Assembly: GCA_963170055.1 (NCBI GenBank)
Contig: CAUJGJ010000040.1
Span: 1,180,301 to 1,244,300, forward strand
Direction of reading: 5' to 3'
Length of the DNA: 64,000 nucleotides
DNA from: Halisarca cf. caerulea
Lineage: Eukaryota > Porifera > Demospongiae > Chondrillida > Halisarcidae
Shown here piece after piece: positions 23,041 to 36,500 of this stretch; position 1 is the first letter of the stretch, and every line of letters starts with the position of its first letter. The position numbers and the translations under genes are program-made. The notes beneath the pieces are model-generated. The model saw only the letters and a list, made by a program, of their open reading frames with translations, did not search any database and had not been told where the DNA came from.

Positions 23041-23466
23041 ATTCAATATATGTAATATGCACAAGTTAAACTTTTATGAAACATTAATGGTAATAATATT
23101 CAGCAAAATGGATGAGAGTATCAGGAAAAACCTTATATTTACACAACAGATATTTTGGATTAGATACTGAGATAATTCTGTCTAAGTCTACACACTACGT
23201 CAGGATCCACGTTCGCGTCAAAAATCACATCACGTTTCGTCGTTCACACTTATCACTGACTGACATAATCGTCGGCGTAACCTTGACGTGACGTTATTCC
23301 TGACATGAGCATTGTAGCCATGGTAGGAACCACGGTAAAGGTGCGACCTTGAAGAACAAACAAAGAACAGAGACAAAGGGGAGTGGAATTCGAACGAAAT
23401 AGCCTCTAAAGAAGCAAAGAAGGACAAGCGAACCAGAACTAAATAGAACCCAAGGTGGAATGAAAG

Positions 23467-24301
23467 TTGATCGACATTTGTGCTGATATGCTGAGCGAAT
23501 ATGATGGCAAGATGTTGACGCGAAAGAAGAAGGAAGCAATTCCTGCAGGAAGACTGAATCGTTTTATCTCAGAAGAGCTGAACAGAGCAGAGAAGTACAT
23601 AGAGAAAGAAATTTGTAATAAAATCGACTCAATGATGAAGAAAGGAAAGGCAATGTACGTGAACTACCAGAAGAAAGGGGAAACAGGCAAAGAGAATAAT
23701 GTTGACGATGCTGATCTCGATAGGGAGGCGGCTGAAGTGGCTTGGCCTAATTTTAAGACTTATTACGACCGTTTTCTTCACCATCCAGCACTACGTTCAG
23801 GCTCATTGCAAGATTCCACCATCACACCTACCGTAGCTGTGCAAGTAAAGTTGGCAGGGAAGGGGAAACGCCTGGTAGTTCAAGGTGTCCCAGCAGATTT
23901 TCAGATGCAACGATTGAGGAGGATGACGAAGAAGAAGAAGAAGAAACACCAGTGAAGAGACGAAAGGAGTGCACTACAGGACCATCCATTGAAGACACAC
24001 CTGTTGCAAGGATTGGTAAGAAAAGGACAAGGCATCTTTCTCTGCTAGAGAGTTTCTGGTATATTTCAGTGAGCTCCAGCAGAAGTCACAGATGCAGCAT
24101 GAGACTAAGCTACAGCAGTCCATGATGGAGTTTCATGAAAAGCTGGAGGAACAAAGGACAAAGAAGGAACAAGTGCGGCAGAAGTTTGAGGACAAACTGG
24201 CCACAGAACTCAAGCAGCAAAATGCACAGTTCCAAGTGAATCTGATGCAGCAAAACCAGCTTTATCAGATGGAATTGCTGAAGAAATTGTTTGACAAAAC
24301 A
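23467..24301 (+). pseudogene. Harbinger accessory protein (trihelix/Myb-like), decayed
   Basis: Segment 1 (23467-23955) reads LIDICADMLSEYDGKML and a Lys-rich helix region, then a poly-Lys end. Segment 2 (about 24070-24301) is a Gln-rich coiled coil (FHEKLEEQRTKKEQVRQKFE) ending before a GTACGG donor. The Trp motif expected at the start of such domains (RWNES) lies one frame off just upstream, so a frameshift separates it. Between the segments there is a frame change near 23930-24065. In Harbinger elements this second protein is known to help the transposase enter the nucleus and bind the ends. Confidence 0.55.
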
Positions 24302-24616
24302 AAAGGTGTACGGAACACATTCGGCACCTTTGGAAATATTATTTTTCACTTTGAATTCATACTGGTGTCTATAATTATTATAGGAATTTTTCACCACAGT
24401 ATCATGCAATATGAATATTTATTCAGAGTCTGCTTTATTAGTATTATTATTAAATACACTGTGGTAATGCATTGTGTATTATGTAATAATACAAGTCTAT
24501 TGTGGTGCTGGTCTTGTCTGATGAATGTACCGGGCCAAAGCATCCCGTACCTGAGCACCCGACCCGATGACCGCAATTGTTTGCTGACTAGCTGGAGTTG
24601 TTGTAACATAAGCACT

Positions 24617-25738
24617 CTAGTCAGGTAGCCAGCCCTGTTTGAAAGGGTACTGATGCCTTTCACATACCTTATGCAATGCATAACACACAACTGCCACTTC
24701 TCTGACAAAGACTGGGTCGTTCAATGCACAACGTCCATCCAATATTCTCCACCTCCCCTTACGTCTTCCAAATGCTTGTTCCACCACACATCTAGTGTGT
24801 ATGAGGCTGTAGTTGAAGCTACGCTTGTGAGACGGTTGACGAACATCGTAAAACTTCATAAGTGTTGCGGACAATGGAAAGGAAGCATCAGCAACAATAA
24901 ATGCTTTGACATTCACTCCAGAGAAGTCCCTTGGAGGATGACCCAACCACTCGCCAGCTTAAGTTCTCTGATGTAGAGCACAATGTCTTAAAGTGTAAGA
25001 GTCGCCTACTGACCCTGGTCTTCTTGCATTCACCTATGTGAATATACTTCTTGCATCAACACAAGCAAGGACAATGATGGCTACAAATTTCTTGTAGCAG
25101 TAGTATGAGTCTCCAAACTCAGACGGTTTCTTCAGTGCCATAAATGTTCCATCTAATGCCCCAGCACAACAAGGTAGTCCACACAATGATTCAAAATCAA
25201 CCATTACCTGCTCCAACTCATGTCCTGTTGGAAAAACAATTGCTGCAGGAACAAGTTGAGCACGTAAAATGCTGGCGCCCTCATGTACCATATTGGCTAC
25301 CGAAGATTTACGAACTGCATACATAGCAGCTAGCTCAAAGAAACTCCTTGCATGAGCAAGCCAGTGAAGCAGAATTGCAACTCTCTTTCCAGGCGGAATA
25401 GCTGCTCTCAACTACGTAGAAGTCTTGCTGAAGAAAGTGCCATATACAGTACATAGATACCATAACGTGTCTTTGTTCATCCTATAGTGCAGCAGATACT
25501 GACTTTGCTCCCAATCCAGCCACATGCTCCCCATTCTTCTCCACAACCCGCAAACATTTTTCTCCCAAAATGCTTGATCACGCAGTGCAGCCCAAAACCG
25601 TCTAGACTTTCTCAGCAAAAGAACAATGCTGAAAAGAGGAGGAAAAGCCAGCAAGTGTGACCACGACTGGAACAAAGACGGTCTTGGTCTGCGCTGAGAA
25701 AGGTTAAGCCGTGAAATGTTGCTGACATTAGCTCGCAA
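24617..25738 (-). pseudogene. Harbinger DDE transposase with three in-frame stops
   Basis: One minus-strand frame runs the whole length, with TAG at 25412-25414, TAG near 25034-25036 and TAA at 24959-24961. No frameshift is needed. Recognisable parts are an N-terminal helical domain (FWEKNVCGLWRRMGSM), the first Asp in GALDGTFMALKKP, RPGSVGDSYTLR, the second Asp in IVADASFPLS, and the Glu in CVVEQAFGRRKGRWRIL. All three catalytic residues survive, so inactivation looks recent and due to nonsense changes only. HARBI1-type proteins of animals descend from this family; here it is a transposon relic. Confidence 0.82.
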
Positions 25739-25949
25739 GTTGATTTTCGTCCTTTGCTGATAGTAAGAGGGTCAAGAGACGGAGAATAAAATCATAAAAA
25801 AGAGCAAGTTTACTGACAGCCATTTTTTCCCTTGTTCCGCATACAAGAGAAACAATAGGTGTGAACGCTTCCTGTTAGTAACGTGAATGTGATCGTGATG
25901 TGAACGTCGACATGAATGCGGGTTCCAACGTAGTGTGAACAGGGCCTAA

Positions 25950-26381
25950 CTGTACATGTCAGCATGTTGCATTGTATTCAAAGTGTATTGATTATATTGA
26001 AAGTTTCCATCACTTGTAGAATAGTATTGAAGACTATATGAAGAGCATAAGGGAAATTAAGTTTAATGTGGTGATTCAAAGAACCAGTGAACTTTATTAG
26101 GAAAAACATGTATTGTTCAATGAATAGCTGTTATGACTTCATGTATTATTACATGATTATTATAATACCATGTATAATAGAATTTCACCAAAGAAATGTG
26201 TGGTGTTATAAAGCTTTCACAAGGCAAATATGTACGTATCAGTGAGTATAAAGAAACATGTCTTCAGCATGTAGCTGAACATGAACGATTCTTCAGTGCT
26301 TTTGATCTACTTCTACTACTTCTACAGAGTGAATACAGGTTATGAGTGAGATTATTGGTCATAATTTGCATATAGTTAGCA
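25950..26381. other. Upstream region of the 7TM receptor
   Basis: No repeat end or exon is recognised. It presumably holds the promoter of the single-exon receptor, but no TATA box stands out. Confidence 0.35.
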
Positions 26382-27347
26382 ATGAATTCAACTATCAATA
26401 CTACAGCTGATCATTTGCGTGACCTGTTGCTCCTTCACTATCTGAGGGCTCTTGTTTTGCCCATCTTCATCCTTCCTTGGATGATATTAAACTTTCTCCT
26501 TCTATTGGCTATTTGCCTGGGGAAGAAACTACCAGTGATGGTTCGACTGATTCTGTCCAATATGGTGATCTCTTCTGAAGTGGTGTTGGTTGGACTAGCT
26601 GTGGGATACACGGATGATGTTCTGATTTTCAGTGTAGGTTATCTTGCTCCTTCAAAACAGCTGTGTAGAGCCACCTTAACAGCTGTTTGCATAGGCAGTT
26701 CTGCACGACTACTCTACATGGCAACATATGCAGTGACAGTATATGTAATAGCCAGGTATACAGGCAGAAATTTACGAGCAGCTAAATGGAAGTTTTGTAC
26801 TCTGTTTCTGGCAATCGAGTCACTGTGGCTAGTCTTAATAGTAACAAATGTACTATTTTTCCATCCGGATATTGTACACATCACGTTTGTAGACAACACC
26901 ATATGTATCATACAAGGTAGCAGTCAATGGAGTATTGTAGCATTTTTCATGCGTGTAACATTACTAGCGCTGTTACCTTTCATCATCAGTACAGTGTTCC
27001 CCGTGTTAACCATAGTGTACATCAAGAAGAATGTCATATCAACTAACAAACAAACACTGAAAAGTATGATAAAATTCTCACTTTTTCTGCTGATAGTGAA
27101 TGGGATTCACATTAGTGGCTCAGGTACTTTTTACTCACTTATCACCTTTTCACCAGAAACATGGGAATCAAATCGTCACATGATAGCTTGGAGCAACGTA
27201 GAGACATTTGTCATCATTCTGTCCCTGATACCAAGTCCATTTATTGTATTTGTGTTCTTCAAACCAATACGTCAGGACTTCAAGAAGATTGCTTGTTTTA
27301 TTTGCTGGTGCTACAAGAACAAGCTACGGAATCCTCCACTACTTTGA
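26382..27347 (+). CDS. Seven-transmembrane receptor, single exon
   Basis: This is an intact 321-aa frame from the ATG in AGCAATGAATTC to TGA. N-glycosylation sites (NSTINTT) come first, then about seven hydrophobic segments: residues about 23-46, 55-77, 95-120, 137-160, 190-215, 230-250 and 270-293. After helix 3 the sequence reads IARYTGRN, a weak counterpart of the class A DRY motif. The tail is short and basic with Cys (ACFICWCYK). The layout fits a rhodopsin-like GPCR of a lineage-specific family; ligand and G protein are unknown. AATAAA lies near 27472, about 125 bases after the stop. It stands alone, with the Frizzled-like cluster downstream on the same strand. Confidence 0.75.
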   Translation: MNSTINTTADHLRDLLLLHYLRALVLPIFILPWMILNFLLLLAICLGKKLPVMVRLILSNMVISSEVVLVGLAVGYTDDVLIFSVGYLAPSKQLCRATLTAVCIGSSARLLYMATYAVTVYVIARYTGRNLRAAKWKFCTLFLAIESLWLVLIVTNVLFFHPDIVHITFVDNTICIIQGSSQWSIVAFFMRVTLLALLPFIISTVFPVLTIVYIKKNVISTNKQTLKSMIKFSLFLLIVNGIHISGSGTFYSLITFSPETWESNRHMIAWSNVETFVIILSLIPSPFIVFVFFKPIRQDFKKIACFICWCYKNKLRNPPLL

Positions 27348-28657
27348 TACCTGACACAAAAGGAGATGCAGGAAAACCTTGTCTTTACTGCTCTTGTTGA
27401 ACAGCTCAAATCACTCTCATCTTAACAGCTATGGTTATGTACTCCACAATATTTGTTTTCTTTGCACACACAATAAATTATCTATAATATATTGCGTATA
27501 GCCTATTGTATCAGTATGATACCGTGCAAAATTATACCCATAGCAAACGTCTGTACTGTACAAAAGAGCAGTAGAGATTGGGTATCTAATGCACTTGTTC
27601 ACTGTAAAACGCTAGTATACTGGTTATTTTACGATGTTTTACTAAGTTTTGCAATAATAAAATGTCTACCCTTTGTTAAGTGCACTAGAAAATGCACATT
27701 TTTAGATGAAGGACAGGTTTTTCTAGTACCCCTCAAGCACATAGAGAGAGTTCAAGAGGTATCACTGCAAAATCTGAGCGGTTGATGCAAAAACTTTGTC
27801 TCTTTCTTCTTCGTCAACATCTTCAGTTTGTTTTAAGTTTGTAACTTTGTCTGCAAGGGAACATTCGCCAGGGTGGTATGCAATTGGATCAAAAAGACTA
27901 CTGGTGTGCTTTTATTTTCTGTTTAGGTATCATTGTTAACCAGTTTGCGTTTTGACGCATTGCATGCCTTGCCTAAACCCCTATATTTAGTTTTCTTTCT
28001 TGTTAAAACACCATTACCTCTATTCTTTGGACATGTTTAGTCTTACAAGTGACTTATATTACTTGTTTGAGCATCTTCGAACCTTGAATAGGTACAAAGT
28101 AGTGAGATTTGGGTGTAACTGTGGTGAGATTTGCCATAATCACCATTAAAATGTACAATAGCAATTTACTGCCAAATTCGTCTGTATTTGCCTCATGTAT
28201 AAATTTGAAGATGTAAACCTAACCAACGATGATTCTGGCTAGATACCTGAACGTTTTTCATTTACAAAATGATTACAATTCAAGAAAGAAGCACTTAGAA
28301 GTTTGCACCAATATATTGGCTTACGGGTGTTAAGGGTCTAACGATGACAAAATAACGCGATTGTTAAAAGGTTATACACTCATACAATTATGCATACACA
28401 ATGTTATGAGTATACACTCACCATTTGGACACACATATATACACCACACGAAAATAAAATAAACAGCCATTGCTGCTCCACTGTAATAACATTGGAGCAT
28501 ACATACAAGCATAGTTCTAGTTTCATAACCACAGAGCACCTAACGTAAGCAATAGGTGTAGAGGCATATGTAGTGAAGTAGTTATGTAAACAATTACATC
28601 ATCATTGTACAACAAGGGACATTTAAATACAGTCACACAAACAGCATAATGCACGCC
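27348..28657. other. Intergenic; poly(A) signal and a decayed repeat end
   Basis: AATAAA at about 27472 probably ends the 7TM gene transcript. At 28324-28372 GGTCTAACGATGACAAAA and GTTAAAAGG match right ends of piggyBac-like MITEs (compare 20641-20680). I see no exon. Confidence 0.45.
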
Positions 28658-28923
28658 CCCTACATTTTTGTGGGAAGAGTACACACCTTAGCACCCCTAT
28701 CTTGTTACTCCCTTGTCATGTCTGTATCCACCACATACAACTCAAAAACTTCCCCCCCCCCCTCTATGTATTCTTATTCTCAGCAGACTAACTCTCTCAC
28801 CCTTACCTCATTCCCTCTCATTATCCATACAAATTTCAATGGATAAAGGAAAGGGGAAAGCTGTGAGTGAGTGAGTAGTTGTCTTGGCAGGAATTGCCAT
28901 TGCCATGGTGACATTTTCCATGT
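28658..28923 (+). pseudogene. Duplicated promoter and first exon of the Frizzled-like gene, dead
   Basis: This 266-bp block is repeated in tandem by 28924-29220. Both share CATTTTTGTGGGAAG, CTTGTTACTCCCT and the coding start MDKGK. Here the ATG is at 28839. The codon for the conserved Trp is TGA, stopping the frame after eleven residues. The live copy starts at 29153. Confidence 0.8.
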
Positions 28924-29098
28924 CCCTGCATTTTTGTGGGAAGCTTACACAATAAGCTTCCTATCTTGTTACTCCCTAGTCATGTCCTTATAAAGAACTC
29001 AAAAATTCCCCCCAAATTATATTTTTTCCACCAGACCACTTAATCTTTCACCTTTCCTCACTCCCTCTCATTTTTCCTAAATCTCAACATAAACTGCT

Positions 29099-29105
29099 TA
29101 TAAAA
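29099..29105 (+). promoter_or_regulatory. TATA box of Frizzled-like receptor 1
   Basis: TATAAAA lies 48 bases before the ATG at 29153, which leaves room for a short leader. The upstream duplicate has TTATAAAG at about 28989, further from its ATG. Confidence 0.5.
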
Positions 29106-29152
29106 GGATAGAAAGTGAATCCTCATTTATTCAGTCAACAGTTCACCTTTCA

Positions 29153-30510
29153 ATGGATAAAGGAAAGCGGAAAGCTGTGTGTGAGTGGGCAGTTGTCCTG
29201 GCAGGAATTGCCATTGGCGTAGGGATGTTCTCAATTCCAACAATAATCTTCTATGTGTATCGAGACAACAATATTGGAGGCTGGAGAGAGTCCATAGCAC
29301 AAATCAATTCACAATTGTTGGATTGCTACAATGAAACTGAAGTTGTGTCAACAAATTTTGTAGGTTTCCTCACTAATGCTAGCATCGTTTTAATGGTATT
29401 ACATGATAATGTGTTTCCATAGTTGCAGAAAAAGAATCAATCAATCTCCAGAAGATGTATGAAATATGACAGTACAAAAGAGTGCCATACTAGTCTTCAA
29501 GGTATTCTGACAAAAAGGGGACTCAGCACCCACAACCTGACGGTGGAAATGACAGGGAAAGATCTGTCCCAAATTGAGAATGTTTTGCAGTTGCTGTTGT
29601 CTTTTCCACTACTCACTGAATCTTGTAGGGAGAAGGGACTTTCTTTGTATTGTCAGTTTTTGTTCCCTCCTTGTACTCACAATGATACTCTGCATCTGAC
29701 AAGAAGCAAGTGTATTGAACTTAAGAGCAAGCACTGCAAAACAGAAATTGACTTTTTGAATGGATTTCGTAATACACCCCTTTACAAACGATTCTCTTTT
29801 CTTGATCCCAACTGCACTGTACTTCCACAGGGAGCTAATCATTCCTTTGTATTAAAACAAGTAAGTAGCTTGGTACTACATACACAAATATGTGCATCAT
29901 TTACTTAAAAAACATACTGTAAATATGCACACAAGCGAAACAGACAAGCGACTGATCAATATAAGACTTAACCCTAGCTCCAAGAAGAAGCTAATCAATA
30001 TATTGTCACTATAATGAAGTATTTTATTTGGAAAACACTATATTTTCACTGAGAATTGCTATAGATTAGTCTCATATGTTTTTTTTTCCTGGCTAAACTT
30101 TTAATAAGTTTACTCTCTATTTGAAACTGCAGACATTTTTTAGCTTTATCCAAATGAAATGGACGACGGCACAAGTATCTCAAACCAAGCAAATGACCAA
30201 ACAATAATCCGTGTCTTTTGCGTGTGCAAAATGCTACATACATTTATTATGTAATACTTAACTCCTAATGACGGCATACATCAAAATACCGTATATTCTA
30301 TGACAAACTGTTCAAATTAAAAACCCGTGGGCCTCCTCCGGCCCTGGAAGCTCGAATCACTTAAAAATTGTCATTATGCACGAAACTAACACTTGGAAAA
30401 GCTCTTCTGTTCCAAAAGACTCTTCGCTGATGAAATGAGGAGCAAACGTTCCAATTATGTCGAATTATAGCTGAGAATTGAGTACCGCCTTAGCACCTGC
30501 CATGTTGTTG

Positions 30511-30567
<57 letters not shown>

Positions 30568-33500
30568 GACACACACTTTGCTACAGATCTTCTGGTGAAA
30601 GTAAGAACAACAAGGCGGCCCAAAAATTCGGCACTCCACAATTTGGTTATCCATGGTTTTGTGTCGAAAATATCCTTAAAATTTGACAAAATAGCCATTT
30701 CTAACACTTCATCGTGTTCTCTTTTCAGCCAAGGATAAGTTACAGAAAAGAGTTCACGCTTTGTAATTCTAGAATGTTTCTTCTTTCTGTGCTTTGGATA
30801 GAGTATTGGCTGTTTTTCGTTCTGTTGGAATAGTTTTATTGTCAAGTGCAACCAAAAAAATGGCAGCTACGCGATGAGCTATCCCCTGAAAATTGCAAAC
30901 CAATTATCATGCACAAAAGAGCTATGAAAAACACTTCAGCGTTCTTTTCACTACATTTTAGGGTTACTCAAATCGTTCTAGTAACATATAATAGCCAAAT
31001 TCTACAATTTCATCAGTTCTTGTCTTCAGTTCTTCATTTTTTTTGGAAATATTGTACACGTTTTGCTCATTTTCACCTAATTTTCCTTCGAATTCGAGCA
31101 AAGGCTTTGCGTATGAAAATCCGTATACTTTCGCAACTATACGTTTACAAGTAACAGTGACCTGACGTCCATGTGACTGTGGCTAGAAGATCAGTGTTTT
31201 GGATGAATAGTTTTCTTCTCGAAACACGGAGATGAAAACCACCCGCTGAAGCTTTCTTGGGCTCGATGTGCATATAACTTACCTGCGGCCTCCACACAAT
31301 CTTTAAGAACTCTGCATTTTGGGATAAAGTTAAAATCATGTACATTAAATCAGTTCCAATTTTTTCCTTTAACACATCTTGCACCATGCGCTGTATGCGC
31401 CCTACTTCCGGAATGCCGTCAAAATACCATGCGCCGTATGCACCCTGATCGCAATGTAATTTTAGATCGTCTTTTCCCCTGTTACTTTCTATAGTAATCC
31501 TGGTCAAACATTACATCATTGGAAAGGCTAAAGATAGGGCTATCTAATGATGTCTCCTACATCGTTCTTTTCCTTCAACTAGCTCTCACCATGAAGCTTT
31601 CTTCTAAGAAAAATCGCAGTACAGCTAATCTCCTACATCCAGGGAACCATTATACAGCTCTACTGGGTAAGGCAAGTCTTTAGAAACGTGTCCAAACTGA
31701 GGATATCGATGCGCATCACAACGGCCGATAACTGTAACTTTATGGCTTCTGCATTCTCTGAAAACACCGTAAATCCCCTCTGTGACATGATATCTGTAAT
31801 CCTTGGCTTTCAAAGTGTAAATGGAACACAACTTGTTAGTATACAAAGCTGTTCTACGAAGAGTTATTCAACGAAAAATCGAATTCTCTCTACTAAAGAC
31901 ACGAGGCGCGTGAAGGTGTCAATTTTTGTGGGATTTAGAATGGGTGCTTTTTTCACTTTCGGGTTATTTTGGTGCAAGATGTGTTAATACATTAATTGGA
32001 AGTAAAAAAAGTGTAGAAATAGGGGATTTAATGTTCAAACAACTTCCGTTTATCTTAGTCTCTCCACATTATCCATTGTGCATGAAGAAAAAGGGGGTGT
32101 ATTTTTGACCATCATATACGGTGGCCATTTTGAAATTTCCTCTATGTGCACATAACTCACCTGCACAAGGAGACATATTGTAACTAGTTCATAATACTTT
32201 TTATGTGGATGTAACATGCATTACATTTGTTTAAGCACTTACATCAATAAAGTTTATATATTATTTCATCACAGCTCCCTTTTGTTTGATATAAAATTTA
32301 CTCTTCTAATGATACAGCCCAATCATACAGAAATGTTGGCTGCATCCCCAAGCAATGAATCAGTGGCCACTTCTTGCCACCCAGAGTTTACGAGTGTCTG
32401 CTCACTCTGTCTGCCCAGCTGTACTGACTTATACTACAACACAAGAATAGGGAAGGGACTCCAGATCGATGATGCGGCAAAAATATTAGCATCCTGTTTT
32501 GCTGTTTTTGGAGCTGTTGTGTTTACCATTCTGGCTCTGCTCAAGTGGAAAGATGTGTACGTTAAAGTGAAGCCTATAACAAATGCTTCTTGTATACATT
32601 ATACAGTAAAATCACATTGTTTAGAACCTTGATTATTGGTTAAAAAAGTTCTAATTAGGTATGAGTTTTAAAAACCAACCGAAAATGTACTCGATGCCTT
32701 TGGAATAGTTCATCCATCAATGTTTGAATGGAGTCAGATAATAATGTAATTATCATAATTCTAATTATTGGGATTTTACTGTATGAGCAAATTGATCACT
32801 GTATAACGGGACATGTTGGCCGAACAAATATTGTACAGTCTTGAACTTATTTAGGCTTTAGCTATGGATTTTTTTTTAGTACAACATTCAAAATGGAGTT
32901 GTGATTCACTATATATATGATCAGATATTCACAAAACTCAAAAGTAGGAAAGTCTACCTTGTACAGACAAAAATCGCATACTGTATATTATTTTAGCAGC
33001 ACTCAATGCCCTCAGTGGCAGCACTCAATTTAACCACTTGTAAAAAATGACTGCCAATCTTTCTGATTATACAGTAGGCTAAAATCTCAACATGAAAGTA
33101 AATTTGTGTTTCCAGCATTTCATGAAAAACTTTGTTTTCATCCCATATAGGTTTACATTCCCTACAATTCTAGTGTTTTACCAGAACATCATTGAACTAA
33201 TGATTGGTGAGTACACAAAGGGGCACTATAGTTGGTCTCAGGAAGGTGAAGATTTAGGTGAATAAACTTAGGAATGTGATCAATCAAAAGATTTAATGGA
33301 AGTGGAATTCAGCACGATTTGAAGGCATATAGTGGTTCTTCAACCTCAGTGAAACAACTATTTCCATGATGGTTCATGGATATGTAGTGCACTGCCTTCG
33401 CTTCCCATTCTAATGACTTGTGAATTCCAAGCATCATATGATGGACACTCAATGACATGTTATACCAGCCATTTATTGATGACATTGTAGGCAAACAACA

Positions 33501-36500
33501 TTATGAACCCTTTTTTTTAAGGCCGCCGGAAGGCGGCCCTATATTGTTTTTACTTTCACTGGAAGTGTCCGGAACGTCCGGAACAATGTCTATATATATA
33601 TATGTCAACAACATGGCGGACGCGAAGTCGGTACGTAATCTTTCGGCTATATTTGGGTGAAACTCATTCGTTTGCTCCTGATTTTATCAACGAAGAGTCT
33701 TTTCGACCAGAAGAGTTGTTCGAAGTCAATAACGACGATTTCCAACTGATTCGAGTTTCCAGGGCCGTAGGCGGCCCACGAGTTTTTTAAACTCGAATCG
33801 CTTGTTAGAATTAAATAGCCATAATGTCATTAGTATGATTATTTATTGATCTTACTTTTGTGTTATTAACGAACTACACCATTAGTTACACTTTATTTAT
33901 ATTTCTTAACAGGAGTATTAATCCTGTTACCATTCATGATTGGAAGAGGAGTGCTATTCTGCAGTTATGATGACATTGTCAGAACATTGCACAATCCTCC
34001 CACTCCATTCTGCTCATTCTCAGGTGAGAGAACTCAGTGCTCAGTTGCACATACACATTATATGCACCCAGCACACTTGCATGTTTGTATTACCATATTA
34101 TGTGCTCAAGTATTCAATGGATGAAAGTTTCACAGATCACAGCTGCAGATTTCCATAATTTTTTGCTTTCCCTCTAAGCCTACCTTTCTAGCATTAGTCT
34201 TTTTCCATATATTTTCTAAATATTTGAGGATGAAAGCCAATATACAATAAAGATACTGGAGAGCCTCATAACAAACACTGTTTCTTTGGCTTCCACTTTC
34301 AAGTATGGCCCCTGTCCACTAAACCTTGAAAGGTTTCAATCAAAAGTGAACATTTGAACTCATATGGTAGCACACTAGCAGCTTCCAATTACATACAATC
34401 AGCCATTGTGTTGCTAATGTCAGAGTAGAAATTGGAGTAGCAAATACGAAAGCTTCTTTACTTGCATAATTATACTATTTATCCCTCAACAGGAGTCATC
34501 TTTCACTTTGGAGTGACATCATTTCTTGTCTTGTGGCTGATGCATCTTGGGTACATTACAGTCCTGATCTCATTCCCAATATTTGGTGAAAGAAAACTAA
34601 CAAAGTGGTCCCGAAAAATCCATACTATTTTCATTTTTGCTGCATTTTTACTCTGCACAATTGGACCAGTTGTGATACTGAGCACTATTGGATATGTTCC
34701 CATCAGGTTCCCTCCATCAGTCTGCTATCCTAGTAGTATGGATGCCGTGTTCTACTCCTTAGCATTACCGGACTGCATCATCTTGTGTACGGGAGTAATT
34801 ATGATGATCATAACTGTTAGGAATGTACACAAGGTAAATTTATGCTTGTATGGTGTCATAATACACACACTGTATCACAAGAGAACATTCATTTACCATA
34901 AAAAATTGTGGCTGTTATTTTGTTTTATGTGATAATATGCGCATAACAATCCTGTGCAGCATTGCGTGTGGAAAGAATTTCAGATTTTATGGTGGAATCC
35001 ATGCATATGGGACACATTGGGCAGACTCTGTCCTATACAAGGAGGGTGTCTCACTTAGTAGGTTCAAATTGTACTGAAATATGGGGAGACAGTATTTTGG
35101 TCTTCAGATTTTGGCCTTAGTAGTGAGAGGGTGTCCTTCACAGGCTCATTATAGCGCTTTTCGACTGGGGAAGAAAATGGCCGCCGCTCGAAATGGTAAT
35201 ATATACATCGATTTTTTCAGCTCAAACAACCATGTACGTCGATTTTTACAACTGTTTAGAGTTTTAATGTTATTTATCGAAACAATAAACTACAAAACAG
35301 GCCCATGTGTCATACGCAGAAGTATAAAAGTGATTTTGAAAAAGGTACACTTTTTCTCTAAACGTCGATTTGGGGACGTGTAGACGGCCTCCCAAAGAGA
35401 TGAAACTGGCATGAGATGAAAGAGTAAAGTTCATTTAAGATATAGATGCTGAGCGGAGAACATATAACTCCAACTGAAATAGTTATAACGAAAAATGTAC
35501 TTTTAGCGGGTAAAAAAGGCTAAAAATGACAATTAAAATGGTAATATCTTGGGCTAACCTGCTTATATAATCCCCGCTCAGCGAAAACAAGTAGACGAAA
35601 GTACTTTAAATCGTCGGATTCTTTTTTTGTTCAGAAAAAGTCCCGGGTACACGTCCCCAAAACACGATATATTTGCAGGATGGTTCCAATCCGTCATCAG
35701 TATTGGGCATTCAATATTCGTATGGTACATTGGAAATAAGCGCCCTACAATGTTATCGACTACGTGAACAATCGATCTGGTCGGCAATTTGTTGTGCGGA
35801 AAGTTCTATTTTCCATTAAATAGTTCCAACAAGTATCGGTGAGTTCTTATGCATATATTCTTGTCATTGATAGTCATATCTGCGGCGAAAGTGGCATACT
35901 TGACGACTAAGACGCAGAGACAGTGGCACTAGCTTGCGTGCGAAATCAATGGATTAGTACAAAGTCAGAAAGTAGACTGAGCCTGCTAACATTTTGCCGA
36001 TTTTAGCTAGTGTTTCATTCCTGATATAGGATAGTATAGTGCAGTTACCTGTCACAGCACTTTCTTACATTGATTCAGCATTCTGCAACGATCATTCGAG
36101 GTGGGAAGGTCGATATCGGCGGTACCTGGCCCTTTTTAACGGTACTAGTGTAGCTTGAACATTGCAACTAAACATTGATGTGCTTTTATAAATACCTAAA
36201 CAAAACTTATTAAGGCACAAAACGGCTTCTTGCCTTTTCAAAGTCGATAGGATTCGAAAGATTCTGCTATCGCTAAACCACTGTAAGCGCCCGCTACTGA
36301 TGACGTATTACAACGTTTACCTTCTGTTAGTAATGACGTATAGGTAAAATGTGACAAATTCCACAAATTTCATAACTTTGTCGCCTGTAATCCCCAACTT
36401 CCAAAAGCGCTATAATGCCCCTGTGTTATTTTGGAGCGCCCACTATTGGAGATTTTACTGTGTGTATCCCAGTATTTATATTACTTTCAATGTTTCACGT

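Larger units (their letters stand above)
23186..25946. mobile_element. Harbinger (PIF) element, 2,761 bp
   Basis: TAA flanks both ends (23183-23185 and 25947-25949), the 3-bp duplication typical of Harbinger. The ends share CACACTACGT against TTCACACTACGT within diverged 20-odd-bp inverted repeats. As in the known family, two genes are present in convergent orientation: an accessory DNA-binding-type protein on the plus strand and a DDE transposase on the minus strand. Both are decayed. Confidence 0.75.

Noticed and set aside
22857..23045. CRISPR-like spaced repeats
   Set aside because: Units are adjacent, imperfect and without unique spacers of constant size; the genome is eukaryotic. It is a minisatellite.
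24071..24301. Stand-alone coiled-coil host gene
   Set aside because: Lies inside the Harbinger boundaries and has the position and composition of the accessory protein.
26714..26911. Minus-strand frame inside the 7TM gene
   Set aside because: Shadow of the plus-strand receptor, with no features of its own.
30465..30851. Minus-strand frame with Ile/Tyr/Leu/Ser repeats
   Set aside because: Much of it is the GATA microsatellite read through; the rest belongs to an interspersed repeat.
21011..32164. One 11-kb element from the left end at 21011 to the right end at 32164
   Set aside because: Copy J has its own right end with matching TA at 22180, and the interval contains a full Harbinger and a host receptor gene.
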